Origin: Candidatus Nealsoniibacteriota bacterium
Lineage (GTDB): Bacteria; Patescibacteriota; Minisyncoccia; Minisyncoccales; MHMH01
Assembly: GCA_030700195.1 (NCBI GenBank)
Contig: JAUYKD010000015.1
Span: 1 to 16,464 of the forward strand
Direction: 5' to 3'
Length of the DNA stretch: 16,464 bases
Positions 11,068 through 16,464 of this stretch are shown in pieces; position 1 is the first letter of the stretch, and every line of letters begins with the position of its first letter. The notes beneath the pieces were generated by a model. It was not told the DNA's origin. It worked only from the letters and a program-made list of their open reading frames with translations, and did no database searches. The position numbers and the translations under genes were made by a program.

Positions 11068-11835
11068 TTACTGAGAATTAAGCACAGAGGGTTCTTTTTG
11101 AAGTATTTCATCAATACTTTCTTCAAGATATTTATTTTGGGTAATTCCTGCTATAGTTTTCACATATTCTTCCCCATTCCAATTATAAATTATGAATTGC
11201 CGCCTGCTTACGCAACCGCAGCAATAATCCGAAGGGTCAGAAGTCCATCTTTCTTCTGTCACAATAATTCTTTTGCCTAACCCATTGTCCCCATCAAACA
11301 TATACAGCCCCCCTAGGCCTCCAAACTGTGGTCCTTCTATTATCGAATATCTTCCTTCTTGGTAGGCAAAAAATATTAAGCGTGTCGTTCCCCCACAACC
11401 GCAACTATAGCTTGCGTCTTTCACCATTACTACATCTGATCCGTCTCCCAAAAAATTCGGAATTACCTGTGCACCCCAAGCTTCATTTCCTTCTCCCTGA
11501 TAACTGAAAACTTCTTCCTGACAATCGTCTGTACCGGAGAATACCTTCACCGTGGTCGGCTTTACCCGTTCGCACTCTCCTTTAGCCTCTCTATAAACTC
11601 GAACTGTTTCTTCTTTATTGTCGCCATTCAGATCGAGGTAAAATTCCAAGGGTTCACCTTTATTATTTTTAGCAACTTCGTAATCGGAGAATGTGATCGG
11701 CGAGCATTCTGCGTTTAAATCTTTTGGTTTCTCTTCCCCTTGGAATACCCCAAAATACTGCCAAGTGAAAAGTCCCCCAGCGATAAAAATGGTGAGAATA
11801 ATGAGAATCCAAATTTTAGAAAAAGCTTGGTTCAT
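11068..11835 (-). CDS. Membrane-anchored protein with Cys-rich outer domain (paralog B)
   Basis: It shares the MNQAFSKIWI anchor and the WQYF exit of its paralogs, but the outer domain is different. It has no PsbP-like opening. It carries LDLNGDNKEE (about 68-77), a D-x-N-x-D loop of the type that binds calcium in repeat domains, then YSCGCGGTTRLIFFAYQEG and SDYCCGCVSRRQFIIYNWNG. These are two CxCG-type clusters, each followed by a similar strand (RLIFFAYQEG and QFIIYNWNGE), which suggests an internal duplication. The Cys pairs could be disulfides or a metal site. The ATG is 5 nt after the stop of the 502-aa gene, so the two are co-transcribed. Confidence 0.78.
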   Translation of the reverse strand: MNQAFSKIWILIILTIFIAGGLFTWQYFGVFQGEEKPKDLNAECSPITFSDYEVAKNNKGEPLEFYLDLNGDNKEETVRVYREAKGECERVKPTTVKVFSGTDDCQEEVFSYQGEGNEAWGAQVIPNFLGDGSDVVMVKDASYSCGCGGTTRLIFFAYQEGRYSIIEGPQFGGLGGLYMFDGDNGLGKRIIVTEERWTSDPSDYCCGCVSRRQFIIYNWNGEEYVKTIAGITQNKYLEESIDEILQKEPSVLNSQ

Positions 11836-11840
11836 AGATT

Positions 11841-13349
11841 TTATTTAATAAGTTCTTCCACTTTCTGCTGATAAAGCGTATTGCTAGGGTTTAGTTCCAA
11901 AGCTTTTTGGTAAGATTTCAAGGCCCACTCATCAGCGCCGAGGACTAAATCTCTTATTTGATAATAAATATTTCCTCTCTGAAACCAGATTTCTGGATTT
12001 TCGGGTTCCAGCTCTGTAGCTTGAACTGCCTTGTTTATGGCTTCGGCAACAAGCTTTTGAACTTTTATTGAATCGCCGTCGGCTTTAGCCATCTCTGTCA
12101 TAACCTCTTGAATCTTCAATTGAGCATCCTCTATCAACTGGTCTGCGCTCAATCCTTCCTCTTTTTGCTGAGGAGAGATTATTTTTTGACTAAACTTCTC
12201 GCAATCAGAAAATAAAATTGGCTGGGCATCAACCTCTCCGTTTCCAGCGCGAGAAGCAACATAAAAACCATCTCCTTCCAAATCAGCATAAGCACAGAAT
12301 TCTTGAGGATTTTTTGTATTATTAATCCAGCCGTAGGGGCTTTTACCGGCAGGATCGGCAGGAGTTTCTGTTATAAATCCGGGGATGCTAGAAGGATAGT
12401 TTACTGACTGATAATAATGATTATTCACGCTGTAATACATTTCTTGAGCCACAACCATCATTCTTATATCTGCTTGTCTTCTCACATCCCTGACTCTTGC
12501 CTGAGTATCGCTCAAGCTTCTGAAAAATACCATATATAAAATAGCGGAAATTAGAAGAAAGCCGGCAACGGCAACCAGGATGAATTTAACTTTGGTTCTT
12601 TTTTTTGACGCTTCAGGAACAGCCTCGATTTTTACTCGTTTCAATTCTTCATAAAGCAAGAATTCGAAAGCTACGGTAAACGGAATGGCTAGAGACTGGG
12701 CGACATTCCCGACAAAAGAAACATTAAAAAATTTAGCAATAAGACTAATTAAAACCGTTATCCCCCCCACCAACAGGCCTACCGCCAAAAACCTCCAAAA
12801 CACGCTCCACCACTTACCTTCAACCAATTGCTTGCTCGCGAACAGGGCTGTTATTCCTTTTTTATCTTCTGCCACCAAAACATAAACTGCTAAACTGAAC
12901 CAAACGGCAAAGATAATCCCGGGCACGATAAAAAGCAGCATTCCCCCCATGGTAATTAGCCCCGTTAGAATCAAAATCCATGAGTAAGAAATTATTTTAT
13001 GCCATCCCCTAGCTAAGGATTCCTTAACGCCGATTTTTTGTTCCCTTTCTTTAACGGCGAAAATTAAAGAAATTTGGACCCAGAAACTGACTGCCACTGA
13101 TATTAATCCCAGGATAACCGTCAGAAGCAAAGAAACTAAAGAAGAAATCTGATCGGAATACAAAGATAAAAGTACAATCAATAAGGGGAAAATTAAGGAT
13201 ATTAAAACTAATCCCAAGAAAACTCCAAACCTTTGTTGATAAACATGCCAGGCTCTTTTTAATAATTCTCCCGCTCCGGCTAGTGATTGAACTTGAATTT
13301 GAGCCTGGGGCCGAAAAGAAGGCGACTGCAAATTGTTTTGATTATTCAT
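11841..13349 (-). CDS. Fusion: membrane domain, pilin-like domain and TPR
   Basis: Four parts are visible in 502 aa. Residues 25-240 are a polytopic membrane domain with about six helices. A further helix lies at 255-276 (FILVAVAGFLLISAILYMVFF). At 280-385 comes a segment like the major-pilin/pseudopilin body: ARVRDVRRQADIRMMVVAQE then MYYSVNNHYYQ, as in the ARDxxR-x-x-D-x-x-x-I-x-x-A-x-E-x-Y pattern after pilin N-termini, with SPYGWINNT, EFCAYADLEGDGFYV and a possible C352-C383 disulfide. The C-terminus (about 435-500) is TPR-like (NPEIWFQRGNIYYQ; ALKSYQKALELNPSN). No prepilin peptidase site is present. Function is unknown; assembly or anchoring of envelope structures is an inference. The start follows leader repeat copy A. 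Confidence 0.8.
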   Translation of the reverse strand: MNNQNNLQSPSFRPQAQIQVQSLAGAGELLKRAWHVYQQRFGVFLGLVLISLIFPLLIVLLSLYSDQISSLVSLLLTVILGLISVAVSFWVQISLIFAVKEREQKIGVKESLARGWHKIISYSWILILTGLITMGGMLLFIVPGIIFAVWFSLAVYVLVAEDKKGITALFASKQLVEGKWWSVFWRFLAVGLLVGGITVLISLIAKFFNVSFVGNVAQSLAIPFTVAFEFLLYEELKRVKIEAVPEASKKRTKVKFILVAVAGFLLISAILYMVFFRSLSDTQARVRDVRRQADIRMMVVAQEMYYSVNNHYYQSVNYPSSIPGFITETPADPAGKSPYGWINNTKNPQEFCAYADLEGDGFYVASRAGNGEVDAQPILFSDCEKFSQKIISPQQKEEGLSADQLIEDAQLKIQEVMTEMAKADGDSIKVQKLVAEAINKAVQATELEPENPEIWFQRGNIYYQIRDLVLGADEWALKSYQKALELNPSNTLYQQKVEELIK

Positions 13350-13435
13350 ATTATTTTATTCTACCACAAAACCGTCTTCTTAGTGATAATTTGTGGACTA
13401 TTCTTAAATTAGCTCGGACGATTTTCGCCGCGTTC
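13350..13435 (-). repeat. Leader repeat copy A with extended -10
   Basis: 86 bp nearly identical to 14544-14628 and, over its first 49 bp, to 16140-16188. Read on the reverse strand it ends in TGG-TAGAAT (13366-13358), 8 nt, then the ATG at 13349. This is an extended -10 placed so that the mRNA would start at or next to the start codon. CCACAAA and TTTGTGG within it form an inverted repeat around an 18-nt loop. Confidence 0.75.
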
Positions 13436-13470
13436 TTCGATGAACTAAAGCTCATCTTTACCCTTCGTTG
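13432..13470 (-). repeat. ATGA/TCAT hairpin element, inverted copy
   Basis: On the reverse strand ACGAAGGGTAAAGATGA, GCTTTAGT, TCATCG closely follows hairpin B of the 54-bp repeat (ACGAAGGTAAAGATGA...TCATCG), with a different stem centre. It joins directly onto leader repeat copy A. The remaining 57 bp to 13527 hold only the tail TTTGGCGGCAAAT; no gene is seen in 13350-13527. Confidence 0.6.
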
Positions 13471-13527
13471 ACGCTCGTGTCTTTGACAATTTCAAGTTTT
13501 TCTTTGGCGGCAAATTATTCTAAGATT

Positions 13528-14543
13528 CTATTCAATAAATCTAAAAGAAGAAAATATTCTTTGCCACTCGACACTTCCCAGCAAAAAACTCCCAGAGGAA
13601 GGCGTCTCTTCTATGTAGGAAAAGGGGAATGAAATTATAAAAAGATTAGCGTTTTTGAATAAAATAATTTCTTCAGAAGAAACTCCCCCAATATTAACTT
13701 TTATCCAATAGCCCCTCTCACTACCTATTGTAGTTTCTTTCTTATAAAATGTACCGCCCTGTTTTTTAACCTCCACTTCTCTGGTATTTAACCGATTCTC
13801 AAGAGAAGAGTATGCCGGGTCTTGTGGGACAAGTTGAGTAGCATTCGTAACCACCATTTCAATCGCTGAACCTTTCTTAAAACGAACACTTTTTACTTCA
13901 AGTTGTTCTTCTGTGGACCACCCATTTGGATATTTTAATTTGTATTTATTATTTTTATAAGTATTCCAAGTTAATACTTCTTCAGGTGTTTTAATAAATC
14001 TAAAAGAGGAAATCATTTTGGGGAAAACTTCACGTTTCTCGCTTGTATATCCTGAATCCCCAGTAGTTAGTTTGTACAAATTTCCTCCCCAAAATACACC
14101 TATTTTCCATGTAGGCGCTAGAATCGAAGTGGTTTGATAAATAAGTTTATAACCCTTTCCACCACTGATAGAAATTTCTTCTTCTTTAAAATTAATATTT
14201 TTAAGTTCCCCGAATATTACCTTAAGTTCATCTTTTTCTTTATTTACCCACTCTTCCAATGAATAAAACTCCGAACTTACTTCTACGATTGCTTTTTGTT
14301 CATAACATTCTTCTTTAGCTTCTTCTATGAAACAACTTCGAAAAATGATATTATTCGGAGTACCTTCATCAAGTTTCCAATTGGTAGGATATTTTATTTC
14401 ATATCCGTAAGAATTGTTTCTGTAAGTTTCCAAATTAGCAGTTTCAGTTATCTTTGACCCTAAATAATGCCAAGTCAAAATCCCCCAGTGACGATAGTGA
14501 TAAGAATAATTATAATCCAAATTTTAGAAAATGCTTGGTTCAT
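13528..14543 (-). pseudogene. PsbP-like two-domain paralog C, frameshifted after its anchor
   Basis: From the ATG at 14543 the reading frame gives MNQAFSKIWIIIILITIVTG then GF and a TGA. The adjacent frame continues TWHYLGSKITETANLETYRN and stays open to the TAG at 13528-13530. Compared with paralogs A and D (GGFFAWQYF), one base is missing near 14476-14486, in a run GGGGGATTTT. Without the indel the gene would encode about 338 aa with two tandem PsbP-like domains: LETYRNNSYGYEIKYPTNW to MISSFRFIK, and WNTYKNNKYKLKYPNGW to RIFSSFRFIE. A start at 14520 in the open frame would lack a proper anchor. The 300-residue open frame downstream argues that the lesion is recent or an assembly error. Confidence 0.75.
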
Positions 14544-14628
14544 ATTATTTTATTCTACCACAAAACCGTCTTCTTGATGATAATTTGTGGACTATTCTTA
14601 AATTAACTCGGACGTTTTCGCCGCGTTC
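14544..14628 (-). repeat. Leader repeat copy B with extended -10
   Basis: 85 bp, matching copy A except for a few substitutions and one missing base, up to CGCCGCGTTC, where the two diverge into different palindromes. TGG-TAGAAT (-10 at 14557-14552) stands 8 nt before the ATG of paralog C. It includes GTCCA, matching the 3' end of tRNA-Ala as in copy C. Confidence 0.75.
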
Positions 14629-14772
14629 CCTACCTGCCGGCAGGCAGGTTTGACAGTTTTCCTGATTTCATTGAAATCGAAGACCCTCGGCTCCGATTTT
14701 ATCGAGAGTCCTCGACAGGGTCGGGACAGAGTCGGGACAAGTTTTTAGCGAACGAAGTTCGCTAATAAAATC
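14629..14772. repeat. Palindrome-rich gap, including CCTGCC palindrome copy 2
   Basis: CCTACCTGCC/GGCAGGCAGG (14629-14648, one mismatch) is followed by TTTG as in copy 1 at 9364. Further inverted repeats follow: GATTTC-ATT-GAAATC (14664-14678), TCGAGAGTCCTCGA (14702-14715), a direct repeat GTCGGGACA (near 14720 and 14731), and TTAGCGAAC-GAA-GTTCGCTAA (14745-14765). The last lies 8 bp past the stop of the 218-aa gene but has no T-run on the reverse strand. No gene is seen. Confidence 0.65.
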
Positions 14773-15429
14773 TTAACGAATAATAGAAAAGATAAATATT
14801 GCTAAAATCGGAATAATAAAAAACAGAAAGAAAATGGTTAAAAAAGTTAAACTCCCTCCGTATAGAATAAACCATAATCTTGTGGGATATTTCAGCTTAG
14901 TGTTAATTAAATTTAATAATTTAGGAACATCTTCTCTCTCTACTACTAAATCTAAAAAAGCGAAATATTCTTTAAACGGATAATACCAAGGCTTTTTTAA
15001 TCTAATCCTCATTACGCAAGTATTTAGATTAAAAGTGGGAGAAGAAACGATTGGATCTTTCCAAAACGTTGTCCAATTTAACAACTCAAATAATCCCCAA
15101 CGAGATAATGATTGGCCAGAAGCAATCTTTTCATTATATGATTGACCTCTCCACCAGTAATAATCTATTTTCTCCCAAGTGGAAAAACCTTTTTTTGTCT
15201 TTATACCCTGAGAATTTACTTCAAATTCATAAACTTCTTTAAAGGGTAAGAAAAAAATTGATGCAACCAATCCAGCTCCCGCAAACCCGGAAATTATCAA
15301 CTTACCGATAAAATCTAATTTAAAAAAGAAAAACGATAAAGGAATTAATAAGATTATAAAAAGATAAATTACTATCGGATGAGTTTTTAACTTCTGAGTT
15401 TTAAAAAAATAGCTTTTTTCTATTTCCAT
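14773..15429 (-). CDS. Membrane protein, 218 aa, unknown function
   Basis: Two adjacent membrane segments at about 18-36 and 41-62, a soluble stretch of about 120 residues, and one or two C-terminal membrane segments at about 186-215. The middle begins EVYEFEVNSQGIKTKKGFSTWEKIDYYWW, a beta-rich pattern like the PH-like domains of small bacterial membrane proteins (strand, turn, WEKI-type strand); this is only a resemblance. A Trp-rich stretch follows (WGLFELLNWTTFWKDP). It sits between paralogs D and C. Upstream, AAATCTTTTTTG resembles the sequence before paralog A. Confidence 0.7.
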   Translation of the reverse strand: MEIEKSYFFKTQKLKTHPIVIYLFIILLIPLSFFFFKLDFIGKLIISGFAGAGLVASIFFLPFKEVYEFEVNSQGIKTKKGFSTWEKIDYYWWRGQSYNEKIASGQSLSRWGLFELLNWTTFWKDPIVSSPTFNLNTCVMRIRLKKPWYYPFKEYFAFLDLVVEREDVPKLLNLINTKLKYPTRLWFILYGGSLTFLTIFFLFFIIPILAIFIFSIIR

Positions 15430-15470
15430 ATTATTTTTTATTTCAAAAAAGATTTTTTCGGACCAGTAAT

Positions 15471-16139
15471 TTATTCCGAAAAACGAAAAGTTTGGAAAAC
15501 GGTAGTAATTAAATCGTTATAATTATCCCACTTATCCTCAGAAACCGACCCTTTAATAAGATAAATATTGTTTTCTTTCCAAATTGCTCGCTCCCTCTCA
15601 TGCAAATCTAAAGATTTTTCAATCTTAATTCCTGTAAGGAAATAAATGCTTTCTGGTGAGTAAAATATTTTTCCCTCGATCTCAAAAGCCTCATTCCCGA
15701 TAAAATCAAATCTTTCTTTCTTCACTATTTCTTTAGGAGGACCAAATACAGATTCTTCTTCAATGGCACCACTAATATAATTATCGAGGTCCCAGCCTTT
15801 CAATATCGTTACGGTTATACTCGTAGGGAAAAATGATAATATCTCTTTTGGCAATATCTCTTTTTTCCCCTCTAGGGACTCTAAAGAAACAGGGGCCCAA
15901 ATTTTCACCACATCGATAATATCAGCCGTAGGAGAAGGAGGACTCTCTTCTTCTAACTCCCAATTTTGAGGGTACTTCATCTCGAACCCATATTCCTCGT
16001 TCCTATAAGTCTGCCAGTCGGCAGTTTCGTCCTTAACTTCTTCTTTCGGCGCTTTAAAATACTGCCAAGCGAAAAATCCTCCGACGATCAGAATAGTGAG
16101 AATAATGGAAATCCAAATTTTAGAAAATGCTTGGTTCAT
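15471..16139 (-). CDS. Membrane-anchored PsbP-like protein (paralog D)
   Basis: Anchor MNQAFSKIWISIILTILIVG to WQYF (1-28), a short linker KAPKEEVKDETAD, then the PsbP-like opening WQTYRNEEYGFEMKYPQNWEL and the closing LITTVFQTFRFSE. It has no Cys, unlike paralog A. The first 80 or so bases are nearly identical to those of paralogs A to C, closer than the rest of the gene. It is the first protein gene of the cluster, 45 nt after tRNA-Ala, preceded by leader repeat copy C. Function is unknown; it should face the outside of the membrane. Confidence 0.78.
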   Translation of the reverse strand: MNQAFSKIWISIILTILIVGGFFAWQYFKAPKEEVKDETADWQTYRNEEYGFEMKYPQNWELEEESPPSPTADIIDVVKIWAPVSLESLEGKKEILPKEILSFFPTSITVTILKGWDLDNYISGAIEEESVFGPPKEIVKKERFDFIGNEAFEIEGKIFYSPESIYFLTGIKIEKSLDLHERERAIWKENNIYLIKGSVSEDKWDNYNDLITTVFQTFRFSE

Positions 16140-16188
16140 ATTATTTTATTCTACCACAAAACCGTCTTCTTGATGATAATTTGTGGAC
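16140..16188 (-). repeat. Leader repeat copy C, joined to tRNA-Ala
   Basis: 49 bp identical to the gene-proximal part of copy B. It overlaps the last 5 bases of tRNA-Ala (GTCCA on the reverse strand). TGG-TAGAAT (-10 at 16153-16148) lies 8 nt before the ATG of paralog D. The tRNA 3' end takes part in the CCACAAA...TTTGTGG inverted repeat. Confidence 0.75.
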
Positions 16189-16254
16189 CCACGGGGAATC
16201 GAACCCCGGACTTCTGCATGCCATGCAGATATGTTACCTCTATACCATGGGCCC
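16184..16254 (-). tRNA. tRNA-Ala(GGC)
   Basis: Reverse strand: acceptor GGGCCCA/TGGGTCC (one G-T pair), anticodon stem TCTGC/GCAGA around ATGGCAT (anticodon GGC), T arm CGGGG-TTCGATT-CCCCG, discriminator A, followed by CAA rather than CCA. It starts 1 nt after the CCA of tRNA-Arg. Confidence 0.92.
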
Positions 16255-16255
16255 A

Positions 16256-16330
16256 TGGTGCCCCCACCAGGACTCGAACCTGGATTTAGGGTTTAGGAAA
16301 CCCTCGTCCTATCCGTTGAACGACAGGGGC
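16256..16330 (-). tRNA. tRNA-Arg(CCU)
   Basis: Reverse strand: acceptor GCCCCTG/TGGGGGC with two G-T pairs, anticodon stem AGGGT/ACCCT around TTCCTAA (anticodon CCT), T arm CCAGG-TTCGAGT-CCTGG, discriminator A16259, then CCA at 16258-16256. It is the only tRNA in the window followed by CCA, which may be encoded or chance. Confidence 0.93.
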
Positions 16331-16342
16331 CAAACTATGTAA

Positions 16343-16371
16343 ATATTAACAAATATTTTGCTTATTGGCAA
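16343..16371 (-). promoter_or_regulatory. Promoter of tRNA-Arg/tRNA-Ala and perhaps the envelope cluster
   Basis: Reverse strand TTGCCA (16371-16366), a 17-nt spacer, and TAATAT (16348-16343). Initiation near 16336 gives a leader of about 5 nt before tRNA-Arg. It overlaps the divergent promoter at 16358-16385. Confidence 0.55.
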
Positions 16372-16385
16372 TGACGTGGTAAGAT
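16358..16385 (+). promoter_or_regulatory. Extended -10 promoter of the right-edge gene
   Basis: TTGCTT (16358-16363), a 16-nt spacer, and TGG-TAAGAT (-10 at 16380-16385), then 8 nt and the ATG at 16394. The spacing and the TGG before the -10 are the same as in the three leader repeats, although the surrounding sequence is unrelated. Confidence 0.5.
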
Positions 16386-16393
16386 ATTTTAAT

Positions 16394-16464
16394 ATGGAAA
16401 AATACGCCAGAACATCATCTATCCCGAAAATTATTAAAAAGGTTTTACCGGCCATAGTCAGCAT
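16394..16464 (+). CDS. 5' end of a gene, possibly an HtrA-type serine protease (partial)
   Basis: Only 23 codons are in the window: MEKYARTSSIPKIIKKVLPA then IVS. The pattern IPKIIKKVLPAIVSI resembles the start of the protease domain of HtrA/DegP-like proteins (x-V-x-x-V-x-P-A-V-V-S-I), but no catalytic residue is visible. The ATG is supported by the extended -10 8 nt upstream; there is no SD. The frame runs off the end of the window. Confidence 0.5.
   Translation, partial: MEKYARTSSIPKIIKKVLPAIVS

Noticed and set aside
14470..14490. Programmed -1 frameshift in paralog C
   Set aside because: The required shift is -1, but the in-frame codons (ACT GGG GGA TTT TGA) do not form an X XXY YYZ slippery heptamer, and paralogs do not need a shift. 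An indel explains it better.

Overview
The window looks like a piece of a Patescibacteria (CPR, probably Parcubacteria-like) chromosome. Evidence: very tight packing; short versions of standard genes (IF2 of 499 aa without the long N-terminal region); 11 tRNA genes, only one followed by an in-line CCA; many SD-poor starts; a DUF4446 gene directly upstream of infB; and surface proteins with PsbP-like domains. The lineage call is inference, since no rRNA or other phylogenetic marker was analysed. All 19 stop codons visible are TAA or TAG, none TGA.

Layout. (1) 1-850: tail of an upstream gene, a consensus promoter, two unrecognised genes (148 aa and 54 aa) and a strong terminator. (2) 914-5123, + strand: ftsH, tRNA-Ile(UAU), a three-copy 54-bp hairpin repeat, tRNA-Val(GAC), an RluA-type pseudouridine synthase, rplS, tRNA-Leu(GAG), a RimI-like acetyltransferase, tRNA-Val(UAC), then tRNA-Phe and tRNA-Gly with their own promoter. 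(3) 5121-5809: a degenerate hairpin repeat, then a 3D-domain cell-wall protein behind a consensus promoter, then a terminator shared with the opposite strand. (4) 9289 down to 5779, - strand: a transcription unit with a TTGACA-17-TATAAA promoter at one end and a terminator at the other. Its order is tRNA-Ser, DUF4446, infB, rbfA, nrnA-like DHH phosphoesterase, tRNA-Cys, tRNA-Leu(UAA). (5) 16371 down to 9318, - strand: tRNA-Arg, tRNA-Ala, then seven genes for membrane or envelope-anchored proteins, ending at a terminator. Four of them begin with nearly the same MNQAFSKIWI-type anchor, and three starts are preceded by copies of the same leader repeat. (6) 16394 to the end: the start of a divergent + strand gene, possibly an HtrA-type protease.

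Three themes stand out. First, tRNA genes are built into mRNA units with almost no spacing: rplS stop abuts tRNA-Leu, the acetyltransferase stop codon lies inside tRNA-Val, and the DUF4446 start is 2 nt after tRNA-Ser. tRNA processing should therefore cut these mRNAs. Second, the gaps are filled with short palindromic elements of several families, and one palindrome sits in frame inside ribosomal protein L19. Third, the envelope-protein cluster looks like a locally duplicated paralog family that shares its anchor and leader DNA while changing its outer domain. One member carries a frameshift.

The housekeeping part covers translation (L19, IF2, RbfA, pseudouridylation, acetylation, tRNAs), membrane proteolysis (FtsH) and nanoRNA turnover. 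The envelope cluster has no function I can name from sequence.
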